Positions 1 to 7,422 of a stretch of 16,270 nucleotides of DNA are shown here, piece by piece. The notes under the pieces were generated by a model. It did no database searches, was not told where the DNA came from, and worked only from the letters and a program-made list of their open reading frames with translations. Position 1 is the first letter of the stretch. Every line of letters starts with the position of its first letter. The DNA is from an uncultured Collinsella sp. (lineage in GTDB: Bacteria; Actinomycetota; Coriobacteriia; Coriobacteriales; Coriobacteriaceae): positions 1-16,270 of the forward strand of contig CAAEOW010000128.1 of assembly GCA_900757705.1 (NCBI GenBank), written 5' to 3'. Made by a program: the position numbers and the translations under genes.

Positions 1-1020
1 AAGATCACGGGCGCCCGCGCCAACAACCTCAAAAACGTTACCGCCAAGATCGAGTTTGGTACGCTTACGGTTGTTACCGGCGTGTCGGGATCGGGCAAGA
101 GCTCCCTGGTTACCGACACCATTGCGCCTGCGCTTACGAATGCCATTCACCGTTCGACGCGCCCTGTGGGCCCGTACAAAAAGCTCGAGGGTATCGAGTG
201 CGTCGATAAGGTGATCGACATCGACCAGTCGCCGATTGGCCGCACGCCGCGTTCTAACCCTGCTACGTACATTGGCCTTTGGGATGATCTTCGCGCGCTG
301 TTTGCGAGTACGCCGGAGTCGAAGGCGCGCGGCTACTCGCCGGGACGTTTCTCCTTTAACGTGAGCGGCGGTCGCTGCGAAGCATGCAAGGGCGACGGAC
401 AAATTAAGATCGAGATGCACTTCCTTCCCGATATCTATGTCCCCTGTGAGGTCTGCGGCGGCAAACGCTATAACCGTGAGACGCTTGAGGTCACCTACCG
501 TGGTAAGACCATCTCTGACGTGCTCGACATGAGCGTCACCGAGGCGCTGGCCTTCTTTGGGAATATCCCGCAGATTAAGCGCAAGCTCCAGACGCTGTAC
601 GATGTAGGCTTGGGCTACGTGAGCCTGGGCCAGCCCGCCACGACGCTCTCGGGCGGCGAGGCGCAGCGTGTGAAGCTCGCCAAGGAGCTTCATCGACGCC
701 AGACGGGCAAGACGTTCTATATTTTGGACGAGCCGACGACCGGCCTTCATTTTGAGGACGTCCGCCAACTGCTCGATGTGCTGCAGCGCTTGGTCGATGC
801 GGGCAACACGGTGCTGGTGATTGAACACAACCTTGATGTCATCAAGGTTGCCGACCGCCTGATCGATATGGGCCCCGAGGGCGGTAACGGCGGCGGAACC
901 GTCGTGGTTTCGGGCACACCGGAGCAGGTTGCGGACTGTCCGCAGAGTTATACGGGCAAGTTTTTGGCGCCGTTGCTCAGGCGTGACCGGGAGCGTCAGG
1001 CTCAACTTGATGCTCAATAA
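1..1020 (+). CDS. uvrA: UvrA, excinuclease ABC subunit A, C-terminal part (5' truncated by window)
   Basis: This is the C-terminal third of the UvrA ATPase, which scans DNA for bulky lesions with UvrB in nucleotide excision repair. The frame is open from base 1, so the gene starts upstream of the window. Visible in order are the second-domain Walker A motif GVSGSGKSS (about 79-105), a zinc module with cysteine codons at 376, 385, 445 and 454 (C-x2-C-x19-C-x2-C, the usual UvrA spacing), the ABC signature LSGGEAQR (from 646) and Walker B ILDEPTTGLH (from 721). The C-terminus ends in a short charged tail, as is common in the family. The stop at 1018-1020 is followed about 20 bp later by a hairpin. 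All key residues are intact and I see nothing unusual in the visible part. Confidence 0.97.
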   Translation, partial: KITGARANNLKNVTAKIEFGTLTVVTGVSGSGKSSLVTDTIAPALTNAIHRSTRPVGPYKKLEGIECVDKVIDIDQSPIGRTPRSNPATYIGLWDDLRALFASTPESKARGYSPGRFSFNVSGGRCEACKGDGQIKIEMHFLPDIYVPCEVCGGKRYNRETLEVTYRGKTISDVLDMSVTEALAFFGNIPQIKRKLQTLYDVGLGYVSLGQPATTLSGGEAQRVKLAKELHRRQTGKTFYILDEPTTGLHFEDVRQLLDVLQRLVDAGNTVLVIEHNLDVIKVADRLIDMGPEGGNGGGTVVVSGTPEQVADCPQSYTGKFLAPLLRRDRERQAQLDAQ

Positions 1021-1040
1021 AAAGGCGGTTCAGTTTATGG

Positions 1041-1071
1041 GCGCCATCGACTCCTTGTGATTCGATGGCGC
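1041..1071 (+). terminator. Hairpin after uvrA, probable terminator
   Basis: A perfect 10-bp stem, GCGCCATCGA (1041-1050) with TCGATGGCGC (1062-1071), encloses an 11-nt loop 20 bp after the uvrA stop. The downstream sequence TTGCTGTGT is only moderately U-rich, so termination may be incomplete. It separates uvrA from the ybaK-murJ-uvrC unit. Confidence 0.6.
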
Positions 1072-1084
1072 TTGCTGTGTCGAA

Positions 1085-1115
1085 GTGACGTATGCAGCCG
1101 AATTGGACATATACT
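1085..1115 (+). promoter_or_regulatory. Weak candidate promoter for ybaK-murJ-uvrC
   Basis: A good -10 hexamer TATACT lies at 1110-1115. The best -35 candidate is GTGACG (1085-1090), with a long 19-bp spacer. It lies between the uvrA hairpin and the ybaK start, where a promoter is expected. The -35 match is poor, so this is tentative. Confidence 0.35.
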
Positions 1116-1152
1116 TAATCCTTGCGTCCGAATGCGAGGGAAAGGATATGCC

Positions 1153-1653
1153 ATGGCAAAGGCTGTAAAGACGCCAAAAACCAATGCGATGCGCGAGCTG
1201 GAAAGCGCTGGCATTTCCTATGTTCTACATACGTACGAAGACGATGGTGATGAGTCGGCGGGCCTGGGGGTCGCGATTTCGGAGCAGCTTGGCGAGGAGC
1301 CCGGTCAAGGATTTAAGACCTTGGTCTGCGTGACGCCGTCCAACGACCACGTCGTGTGCTGCATCCCTGTTGCCGACGAGCTCGATCTAAAGTCCGCCGC
1401 GCGTGCCGCGGGGGAGAAGTCCTTGGCCATGATGCATGTGAAGGACTTGCTTGCGACGACTGGCTACGTTCGCGGCGGCTGCAGTCCGGTCGGTATGAAA
1501 AAACGCTACCGGACGCTCATTGATGAGACATGTGTCCTTTGGGATACCATTTTTATTTCGGGAGGCAAGCGTGGTTATCAGCTCGAGCTTGCACCTGATG
1601 ATTTAATTGCATTTTGCGGGGCGACAGTTGCCGCGATTACGAGAGAGGACTGA
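1153..1653 (+). CDS. ybaK: YbaK/EbsC family Cys-tRNA(Pro) deacylase
   Basis: This 166-aa protein has the single YbaK/aminoacyl-tRNA editing fold. Family members hydrolyse Cys-tRNA(Pro), clearing the product that prolyl-tRNA synthetase makes when it misactivates cysteine. The family pattern is visible: an N-terminal TNAMRELESAGI segment, the FKTLVC stretch carrying the conserved lysine, and the GGCSPVGMKK motif near residue 110. The length is normal for stand-alone YbaK. I chose ATG 1153 over a longer in-frame start at 1057 because it has a GAGGGAAAGGA ribosome site just upstream and begins with the usual family N-terminus. The longer start would lie inside the uvrA hairpin. The stop is 3 bp before murJ, and the murJ ribosome site (GAGAGAGGA) lies within the end of this gene, so the two are cotranscribed. 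Confidence 0.9.
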   Translation: MAKAVKTPKTNAMRELESAGISYVLHTYEDDGDESAGLGVAISEQLGEEPGQGFKTLVCVTPSNDHVVCCIPVADELDLKSAARAAGEKSLAMMHVKDLLATTGYVRGGCSPVGMKKRYRTLIDETCVLWDTIFISGGKRGYQLELAPDDLIAFCGATVAAITRED

Positions 1654-1656
1654 GCG

Positions 1657-3339
1657 ATGCCGCAGGAAGAATTGAAGCGCGGAGCTCATTTTGCAGAAGA
1701 ATCTGCGCCTCAGACACCCTCATCCGAAGCTTCTTCGTCGCGAGATGACACTGACGACATGGGCTCGTCGGACTACTCCACGGTTGGTCGTTCCGCCGGG
1801 CTTATGACCATCCTGACCATCGTGTCTCGCGTCACCGGTTTTATCCGCACGTGGGCAATGGCGGCCGCTATCGGCATGTCGCTGCTCTCGTCTTCCTATC
1901 AGGTCGCCAACAACCTGCCCAATATGCTCTACGAGCTCGTGATGGGCGGCATGCTCGTGACGGCGTTTTTGCCCGTGTACATGGGCGTGAGGCGTGAGCA
2001 GGGTCGCGAGGCCTCTAACGAGTACGTGGGCAACCTGCTCGGTATTCTGCTATTGGTGCTGGGTGGCATTTCGTTGCTGGGGACCGTGTTCGCCCCGGGC
2101 TTTATCTGGACGCAATCGTTCCTTTCGGGTGACGGCGGCAGCATGGATACCGCTGCGTTCATGTTCCGTTTCTTTGCCATCCAGATTCTGTTTTATGGTT
2201 TGGGCTCGGTGTTTTCGGGCGTCCTCAACGCACACCGCGACTACTTCTGGTCGACGTTTGCTCCGGTCCTCAACAATGTGATCGTCATTGCGAGCTTTAT
2301 GGGCTTTGCGCCCGTGTCCGCACAGTTTGGCGAACGTGCCGGCATCATCTTGATTGCGGCCGGTACGACCCTCGGTGTCTTTGTTCAGATGGCATGTCAG
2401 ATCCCCGCGCTTGGCAAGCACAGCGTGCATCCCCATATCCATATCGACTTTAAGGACCCCGCACTGCGCCAGACGATTGCGCTCGGTATCCCGACGCTGC
2501 TCGCCACGGTGTGCATGTTTGTCTCGACTTCTATCACCAACGCTGCTGCGCTGGTGGTCCAGCCCGAGACTGGTCCTTCCGTCATCGCCTATGCGCGCCT
2601 GTGGTACACGCTGCCCTACGCGCTGATTGCCGCCTCGCTTTCGACGGCGCTCTATACCGAGCTCTCTCACGACGCACAGGAGAAGGATTACGACAGCGTC
2701 CGCACGGGCATTTCGCGTGGCGTCGCCCAGATGCTGTTCTTCCTGATTCCATTCGCGCTGTACCTGATTGTCTTCGCGCGTCCGCTCAACATGATTTACT
2801 GCGCTGGCAAGTTCGATGAGTCCGGTGTGGCGCTGGTGTCGGAGTTCCTTATCTACCTGGCACTTTCCCTGCCGCTCTACGGCGTGGTCGTGCTGATGCA
2901 GAAGAGCTTCTCTGCCCTGCTCGACATGAAGCCCTATAGCCGCTATTGTCTGTATTCCGCCATCGGCCAGGCCGGCTCGGTTTTGCTGTTTGGCGTTGTG
3001 CTGGGCTTCGGTATGCCGGCAATCGCGCTTTCGTATGTCGTCGACTACGTGATCTTGGTCGGTTGCTCGCTGTGGTGGCTGCGTCGTCGCCTGCGTGGTC
3101 TTCAGGTCAAATCTATCCTGCATGGCGGGTTCTTTGGCCTTTTGCTCGGTGGCCTGGGTGCTGCCGCAGGCGCCGGCGTCATGTGGGCGCTTGAGCACTT
3201 TGTCGGGGCACTTGGCGGCTCGATTCTGATTACTCTTGGCTACGTTTGCGTTGCGGGTGTCGTCTCGCTTGCTGTTACCTTTGGCCTTGCCGTCGTCCTT
3301 AAGATGCCCGAGGTCTCGGCGCTGATTCGTCGCAAGTAG
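1657..3339 (+). CDS. murJ: MurJ (MviN) lipid II flippase
   Basis: This 560-aa polytopic membrane protein of the MOP/MviN family flips the peptidoglycan precursor lipid II across the cytoplasmic membrane. A cytosolic, Ser/Asp-rich tail of about 45 residues precedes the family signature SRVTGFIR. The motif NNLPNMLYELVMGGMLVTAF follows, in the actinobacterial form with LYEL where enterobacteria carry arginine. Around 12-14 hydrophobic segments run to the basic C-terminus IRRK. No kinase-like extension, as in mycobacterial MviN, is present. ATG 1657 has a strong ribosome site. ATG 1759 (residue 35) is a possible shorter start that would drop most of the tail. It lies 3 bp after ybaK and abuts uvrC, which is an unusual functional mix of cell wall and repair genes in one unit. 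Confidence 0.94.
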   Translation: MPQEELKRGAHFAEESAPQTPSSEASSSRDDTDDMGSSDYSTVGRSAGLMTILTIVSRVTGFIRTWAMAAAIGMSLLSSSYQVANNLPNMLYELVMGGMLVTAFLPVYMGVRREQGREASNEYVGNLLGILLLVLGGISLLGTVFAPGFIWTQSFLSGDGGSMDTAAFMFRFFAIQILFYGLGSVFSGVLNAHRDYFWSTFAPVLNNVIVIASFMGFAPVSAQFGERAGIILIAAGTTLGVFVQMACQIPALGKHSVHPHIHIDFKDPALRQTIALGIPTLLATVCMFVSTSITNAAALVVQPETGPSVIAYARLWYTLPYALIAASLSTALYTELSHDAQEKDYDSVRTGISRGVAQMLFFLIPFALYLIVFARPLNMIYCAGKFDESGVALVSEFLIYLALSLPLYGVVVLMQKSFSALLDMKPYSRYCLYSAIGQAGSVLLFGVVLGFGMPAIALSYVVDYVILVGCSLWWLRRRLRGLQVKSILHGGFFGLLLGGLGAAAGAGVMWALEHFVGALGGSILITLGYVCVAGVVSLAVTFGLAVVLKMPEVSALIRRK

Positions 3340-5286
3340 GTGCGCGTGGCCGGTCACGACAACATTCCAACGCTTGCCGAGCAGGTTTCGCGCGTTCCCA
3401 CGCAGCCCGGCTGCTACCTTTGGAAAGACGCCAAGGGCGATGTCATCTACGTGGGCAAGGCGAAAAACCTGCGCGCCCGTATGCGTCAGTACGTGACGCT
3501 GCAGGACGAGCGCCAGAAGATCCCGCTGATGATGCAGCTGGTGGCGAGCTTTGACTATATCGTGGTGGAGACCGAGCACGAGGCGTTGGTGCTCGAGCGC
3601 AATTTGATTGGCCAGTACCATCCGTACTTTAACGTCGACCTCAAGGATGACAAGAGCTACCCCTTTATCGCCATTACAAAGGGCGACCTGTATCCCGCTA
3701 TCAAATACACGCGTGAGCGTCATAAGCCGGGAACGCGCTATTTTGGACCTTATACCGATAGCCGCGCGGCACGTGAGACGATAGATACGCTGCGCAAGGT
3801 TATCCCCATCTGCTCCGCATCCTGTGCGGAGTGGCGTCGTTGTCGCCGTATCGTCGAGTCCCACAAGGGCGAGGAAGACATCGTCAATATGATTTGCGCG
3901 CAAAACGGGCGCCCCTGCTTTGACTACCATGTCGGGCGCGGCCCAGGTGCGTGTGTCGGCGCGATTTCCCCGGCAGACTATGCCAAGAACGTCAAGCGTG
4001 TCGAGCGCTTTTTGTCGGGCCATCGCAAGGATGTCGTCGATGAGCTGACCTCCGAGATGACGGATGCCGCTGAGGCGCTCGACTTTGAGCGCGCGGCACG
4101 CGTCAAACGTCGTTTGGAGGTCATCAGGGGTCTGGACGATCGTCAGCAAGTCGTTTTTCCCTCCAGTGTCGATATCGATGTCATCGGTTTCTATCGCGAG
4201 GAGACCATCTCCGCCGCTTGCGTCTTCGTCGTTCGCGAGGGCCGAACAGTTCGCACCTGCGAGTTCATTCTCGACAAGGGTCTTGATGTTGACGAGGAAG
4301 AGCTCCAGTCGGGCTTTCTTAAGCGCTATTACGACGAGACGGCTGATATTCCAGCTGAGGTCAACCTTTCCGTCGAGCTTGAGGATGCGGAGGCGCTGGG
4401 GGAGTGGCTTGCGGGCAAGCGTGAGCGTTCCTGCCATCTCCATAGGCCGCAGCGTGGCGAAAAGCACCGTCTGCTCGATATGGCATCCAAAAATGCGCGC
4501 CATGCCCTCATGCGCTACATGATGCGAACGGGGTACGCTGACGACCGCACCAATCAAGCGCTCCTGGAGCTCGAAAGCGCGTTGGCGCTGCCATCGCCGC
4601 CGTTGCGTATCGAGTGCTTCGATATCTCGACGCTGCATGGCACCTTTACGGTCGCCTCGATGGTGGTGTTTACCAACGGGCGCGCCGACAAGAGCCAGTA
4701 TCGTCGTTTTAAAATCCAGACCGAATTGGATGAGGCAAACGACTTCGTGTCGATGTCCGAGGTTTTGGGACGACGCTATGCTCCCGAGCGCATGGCCGAC
4801 GAGCGCTTTGGCTCGTGCCCCGATCTGCTCGTTGTCGATGGCGGTAAGCCGCAATTGACCGCTGCGATCAAGCAACTTGAGGCTCTTGGGCTCGATATAC
4901 CAGTTTGTGGCTTGGCGAAGGCCGATGAGGAAGTTTTTGTGCCTTGGGACGAGACCCCCGTCGTGCTGCCGACCGGGTCTGCCTCGCTCTATCTAATTAA
5001 ACAGGTGCGCGATGAGTCCCACCGATTTGCTATCACGTTCCATCGTGAATTGCGCGACAAGGCCATGACAGTTTCGGTACTCGATGACGTTCCTGGCGTG
5101 GGGCCCACCAGAAAACGTGCCCTTATGCGCCATTTTGGCTCGATGAAGCGTTTGCGCGCGGCGAGCGAGCAGGAGATTGCAGAAGTTCGAGGCGTTCCGG
5201 CCGATGTCGCCAAAGCGGTCCACGAGGCACTTGTTGCGTGGAATGCCGAGCGCTCCGAGATGGCGGCAAAGCAATCCGAAAACTAA
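3340..5286 (+). CDS. uvrC: UvrC, excinuclease ABC subunit C
   Basis: UvrC makes both incisions around a lesion in the UvrABC nucleotide excision repair reaction. At 648 aa the protein is full length. The N-terminal GIY-YIG nuclease shows G24-C25-Y26 and Y37-V-G39, with a downstream ETEHEALVLERN segment carrying the catalytic glutamate. A UVR domain that contacts UvrB follows near residues 230-265 (ALDFERAARVKRRLEVI). The RNase H-like nuclease has D428 (FDIS), D500 (VVDGG) and the RDESH motif at 557-561. A helix-hairpin-helix pair ends the protein (VLDDVPGVGPTRKRAL). The GTG at 3340 directly abuts the murJ stop. A second in-frame GTG at 3346 has AAGTAGG placed 5 nt upstream and is the better-spaced start, so the first two residues are uncertain. 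No truncation or frameshift is seen. Confidence 0.97.
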   Translation: MRVAGHDNIPTLAEQVSRVPTQPGCYLWKDAKGDVIYVGKAKNLRARMRQYVTLQDERQKIPLMMQLVASFDYIVVETEHEALVLERNLIGQYHPYFNVDLKDDKSYPFIAITKGDLYPAIKYTRERHKPGTRYFGPYTDSRAARETIDTLRKVIPICSASCAEWRRCRRIVESHKGEEDIVNMICAQNGRPCFDYHVGRGPGACVGAISPADYAKNVKRVERFLSGHRKDVVDELTSEMTDAAEALDFERAARVKRRLEVIRGLDDRQQVVFPSSVDIDVIGFYREETISAACVFVVREGRTVRTCEFILDKGLDVDEEELQSGFLKRYYDETADIPAEVNLSVELEDAEALGEWLAGKRERSCHLHRPQRGEKHRLLDMASKNARHALMRYMMRTGYADDRTNQALLELESALALPSPPLRIECFDISTLHGTFTVASMVVFTNGRADKSQYRRFKIQTELDEANDFVSMSEVLGRRYAPERMADERFGSCPDLLVVDGGKPQLTAAIKQLEALGLDIPVCGLAKADEEVFVPWDETPVVLPTGSASLYLIKQVRDESHRFAITFHRELRDKAMTVSVLDDVPGVGPTRKRALMRHFGSMKRLRAASEQEIAEVRGVPADVAKAVHEALVAWNAERSEMAAKQSEN

Positions 5287-5338
5287 ACACGCCTCTAAAC
5301 AACTGATATACATGATTGCGTGTTTTTCAATCATGTAT
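5285..5338 (+). terminator. Two overlapping hairpins after uvrC, probable terminator
   Basis: Two stems share bases here and cannot form together. One pairs AAACACGC (5285-5292) with GCGTGTTT (5318-5325) and runs into a TTTTT tract. The other is a perfect 11-bp AT-rich stem, ATACATGATTG (5308-5318) with CAATCATGTAT (5328-5338), with TTTTT in its loop. Either could end the murJ-uvrC transcript. The second is nearly strand-symmetric. Confidence 0.6.
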
Positions 5339-5378
5339 TTCACGGCGATTACCAGCCGATTTCGGGTTTAATTAACGC

Positions 5379-5419
5379 TAAAACGTTTGACTAGCCATGG
5401 TGAACAACCCTGCTATCCT
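5379..5419 (+). promoter_or_regulatory. Candidate main promoter of the sialic acid locus, with a CG-centred palindrome at the -35
   Basis: TTGACT (5387-5392) is a good -35. TATCCT (5414-5419), preceded by TG at 5411-5412, makes an extended -10, although the 21-bp spacer is too long for both to act together in the usual way. An AT-rich stretch precedes the -35. The perfect 8-bp palindrome AAACGTTT (5381-5388), with further T/A symmetry at 5379 and 5390, overlaps the -35. It resembles the CG-centred operators of LacI-family repressors. Transcription from here would give a leader of about 225 nt. Confidence 0.4.
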
Positions 5420-5451
5420 GCGGGTTGACGAAGACTGATATCTCACCTCGT

Positions 5452-5532
5452 CGATACATACTGTCTGGCGAATCGTTTGTCAATGAATTCGGTGAACGGT
5501 AGTAAATACCGTTCAAGCGTATGTATGTATCG
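5452..5532 (+). promoter_or_regulatory. Nested inverted repeats in the leader: operator-like palindrome inside a wider repeat
   Basis: The inner element is a perfect palindrome with 9-bp arms TGAACGGTA (5493-5501) and TACCGTTCA (5507-5515) around a 5-nt spacer. The outer element has 10-bp arms CGATACATAC (5452-5461) and GTATGTATCG (5523-5532). The inner one looks like a regulator binding site. Together the two could also fold as a structured mRNA leader. The position fits control of the downstream transporter and nan genes. No matching regulator gene lies in the window. Confidence 0.5.
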
Positions 5533-5554
5533 GTCGCCGAGCGCGGCACCTCAG

Positions 5555-5582
5555 TTGGGTTCGTCGGTAGGTAAGGTATATA
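5555..5582 (+). promoter_or_regulatory. Weak second promoter candidate before the binding-protein gene
   Basis: TTGGGT (5555-5560) and TATATA (5577-5582) are separated by 16 bp and would start transcription about 60 nt before the binding-protein ATG. The -10 fits well, but the -35 matches only in its TTG. If real, the palindrome at 5493-5515 would lie about 95 bp upstream of the start site. Confidence 0.3.
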
Positions 5583-5629
5583 TCGTCCGCAAGTTGCGCG
5601 GGGGCGCGTCTAGGTGCTCCCGGGTAAGA

Positions 5630-5648
5630 TTCTCTATTGATAGGAGAA
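5630..5648 (+). promoter_or_regulatory. Ribosome binding site held in a small hairpin
   Basis: The ribosome site AGGAGAA (5642-5648) of the binding-protein gene can pair with TTCTCTA (5630-5636). This gives seven base pairs with one bulged G and a TTGA loop, ending 3 nt before the ATG at 5652. It is short, so its effect on translation may be modest. Confidence 0.4.
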
Positions 5649-5651
5649 GAC

Positions 5652-7265
5652 ATGGCCATCATCAACAAGGGTATGTCCAGGCGTTCGTTCCTCGGCCTCA
5701 CCGGCAGCGTCGCTGCTGTCGCAGGGCTTGGTCTCACCGGCTGCGGTGGCAGCTCTAGCGACGAGGGTTCCGCTTCCGGTTCCACCGATTCCGCCAACCG
5801 TGGCGGCGGCGTGATCACCGCTGGTTCCGCTTACGCTCCGTCCAGCTTCGATCCCGCCAGCACCGGCTCCGCTGTGGGCCTGGGTGCTAACTGGCACGTC
5901 GTCGAGGGCCTCTACGGCATCGATTACCACGACTACAGCACCTTCAACGAGCTCGCCACCGACGATCCCAAGTCTGTGGACGACACCACTTTCGAGGTCA
6001 CCATCCGCAAGGGCGCCAAGTTCTCCGATGGCACCGAGGTCACCGCTGACGATGTCGTTGCCTCCTACACCGCTTGCGCCGCTTCCGCTACCTATGCTCC
6101 GTTCTTCCAGCCCTTCGAGTCCATCGAGGCCAAGGACGCCAGCACCGTGACGGTCAAGACCAAGGTCCCCAACTTCTCCCTGCTCAAGGATCGTCTGGCC
6201 ATCGTCCGCGTTACCCCGGCCACCCAGACCGAGGAGGATCGCGCCAAGCAGCCGATCGGCTCCGGCCCCTGGATGTACGACTCTATCTCCGATACCGAGA
6301 TCACCCTGGTTCCCAACCCCGAGTACAACGGTGAGTATGCTGCCGAGGATAAGAAGATCCAGTACAGCATCCTGACCGACCCCACCGCTCGCGTTACCGC
6401 TCAGCAGGAGGGCTCCACGCTCGTTATGGAGCTCGTTACCGCTGACGCCGTCGACCAGCTCGAGAGCGCCGGCTGCAAGATCGATAACGTTCAGGGTTTC
6501 GGCACCCGCTTCATCATGTTCAACGTCGCCAAGGAGCCTTGGAACAACGTCAAGGTCCGTCAGGCTGTCATGTATGCGCTCGACACCGAGAAGATGGTCA
6601 GCAACACCTTCGCCGGCCTTGCCACCGCTGCCAGCTGCTACCTGCCCAAGAGCTTCACCAACTATCATGAGGCTTCCACGGTGTACAAGACCGACGCCAA
6701 GAAGGCTAAGAAGCTCATCGAGGAGTCTGGCATCACCCCGGGTGCCATCACCCTGCGCACCACCGACAACGAGCAGATTAAGGGCATGGCCGCCCAGGTC
6801 AAGAACGACCTCGACGCTCTCGGCTTCGATGTGACCATCCAGACCGATACCTCGCCGGCCACCTACGCTGCCATCGACGGCGGCGAGGCCTACGATATCC
6901 TCCTTGCCCCTGGCGATCCTTCCTGCTTCGGCGCCGACCCCGATCTGCTGCTCAACTGGTGGTACGGCGACAACGTCTGGATGCAGGCCCGTTGCCCGTG
7001 GAAGGAGTCCGCTGAGTGGCAGAAGCTCCACAGTCTCATGGACGAGGCTCTTGCCGCCGAGGGCGACGAGCAGCAGAAGAAGTGGAACGAGTGTTTCGAC
7101 ATCATTGCCGACAACGCCGTTCTGTACCCCGTTGTCCACGTCAAGACCGTCTCCGCTTCCTGGGACGATCCGTCCACTGCGCCCAACGGCGAGGCCCTCG
7201 ATGGCTTCAAGGGCATCGGCACGACGAGCATGTCCTTCAGGGGCGTTGCGACCGTCAAGGCGTAA
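5652..7265 (+). CDS. Family 5 ABC substrate-binding lipoprotein, probable sialic acid (SatA-type) receptor
   Basis: This 537-aa extracellular receptor delivers ligand to the membrane permeases encoded just downstream. It belongs to the DppA/OppA family (SBP_bac_5), seen in RGGGVITAGS, the family TIRKGAKFSDGTEVTADDV block near residue 120, and the GSGPWMYD segment. The signal peptide has a twin-arginine motif (S9-R10-R11-S-F-L) and a lipobox LTGC with the lipidated cysteine at 31, so it is probably exported folded by Tat and anchored as a lipoprotein. A Ser/Gly-rich linker follows. ATG 5652 has AGGAGA upstream; ATG 5673 is a less likely start. Codons are strongly biased to C-ending forms and AAG, suggesting high expression. 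The sequence alone shows only a peptide-type receptor. A sialic acid ligand is inferred from the nan genes and from SatA/SiaE precedents. Confidence 0.9.
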   Translation: MAIINKGMSRRSFLGLTGSVAAVAGLGLTGCGGSSSDEGSASGSTDSANRGGGVITAGSAYAPSSFDPASTGSAVGLGANWHVVEGLYGIDYHDYSTFNELATDDPKSVDDTTFEVTIRKGAKFSDGTEVTADDVVASYTACAASATYAPFFQPFESIEAKDASTVTVKTKVPNFSLLKDRLAIVRVTPATQTEEDRAKQPIGSGPWMYDSISDTEITLVPNPEYNGEYAAEDKKIQYSILTDPTARVTAQQEGSTLVMELVTADAVDQLESAGCKIDNVQGFGTRFIMFNVAKEPWNNVKVRQAVMYALDTEKMVSNTFAGLATAASCYLPKSFTNYHEASTVYKTDAKKAKKLIEESGITPGAITLRTTDNEQIKGMAAQVKNDLDALGFDVTIQTDTSPATYAAIDGGEAYDILLAPGDPSCFGADPDLLLNWWYGDNVWMQARCPWKESAEWQKLHSLMDEALAAEGDEQQKKWNECFDIIADNAVLYPVVHVKTVSASWDDPSTAPNGEALDGFKGIGTTSMSFRGVATVKA

Positions 7266-7327
7266 GACTCGCTTGAGTCTGTATGCAGGATGTCGGCCGT
7301 TGGGACCGTATCCTCATAGTTGAAACA

Positions 7328-7361
7328 AAGACCCGGGCGGCAACGATGTCGCTCGGGTCTT
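7328..7361 (+). terminator. Strong hairpin between receptor and permease genes
   Basis: Bases 7328-7340 pair with 7349-7361 (core AGACCCG with CGGGTCT, extended inward through GCG/CGC with two G-T pairs) around an 8-nt loop. There is no long U-tract. Hairpins here in binding-protein operons commonly cause partial termination or protect the upstream mRNA, so the receptor is made in excess of the permeases. Confidence 0.6.
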
Positions 7362-7364
7362 GTA

Positions 7365-7382
7365 ATGAGTATCCGTACTCAT
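7365..7382 (+). repeat. Short perfect palindrome beside the hairpin
   Basis: ATGAGTA (7365-7371) and TACTCAT (7376-7382) form a 7-bp stem with a TCCG loop, only 3 nt after the larger hairpin. It may be a second stem stacking in the mRNA or a protein site. It lies 40 bp before the permease start. Confidence 0.5.
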
Positions 7383-7422
7383 ATACCAGTTGGTCCTACC
7401 GACAAAAGAAAGGGGAGAGAAC

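Noticed and set aside
2050..4875. A 941-codon open frame on the minus strand
   Set aside because: It lies antisense to murJ and uvrC, both of which have complete family motifs. Its translation is rich in Arg, His and Asp and shows no recognisable domain, as is usual for shadow frames in high-GC DNA.
5177..5371. Small + strand frames in 5177-5818 that might encode leader peptides
   Set aside because: They lack ribosome sites, start inside uvrC or in the structured leader, and have no run of a regulatory amino acid.
5533..5651. T-box or other known riboswitch in the receptor leader
   Set aside because: No T-box consensus or other aptamer core that I can recognise is present; the terminator expected for such a switch is also missing.
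5634..7139. A 501-codon open frame on the minus strand within the receptor gene
   Set aside because: It is low in complexity (Gly, Val, Leu, Asp), without motifs, and exactly mirrors the codon-biased receptor gene.
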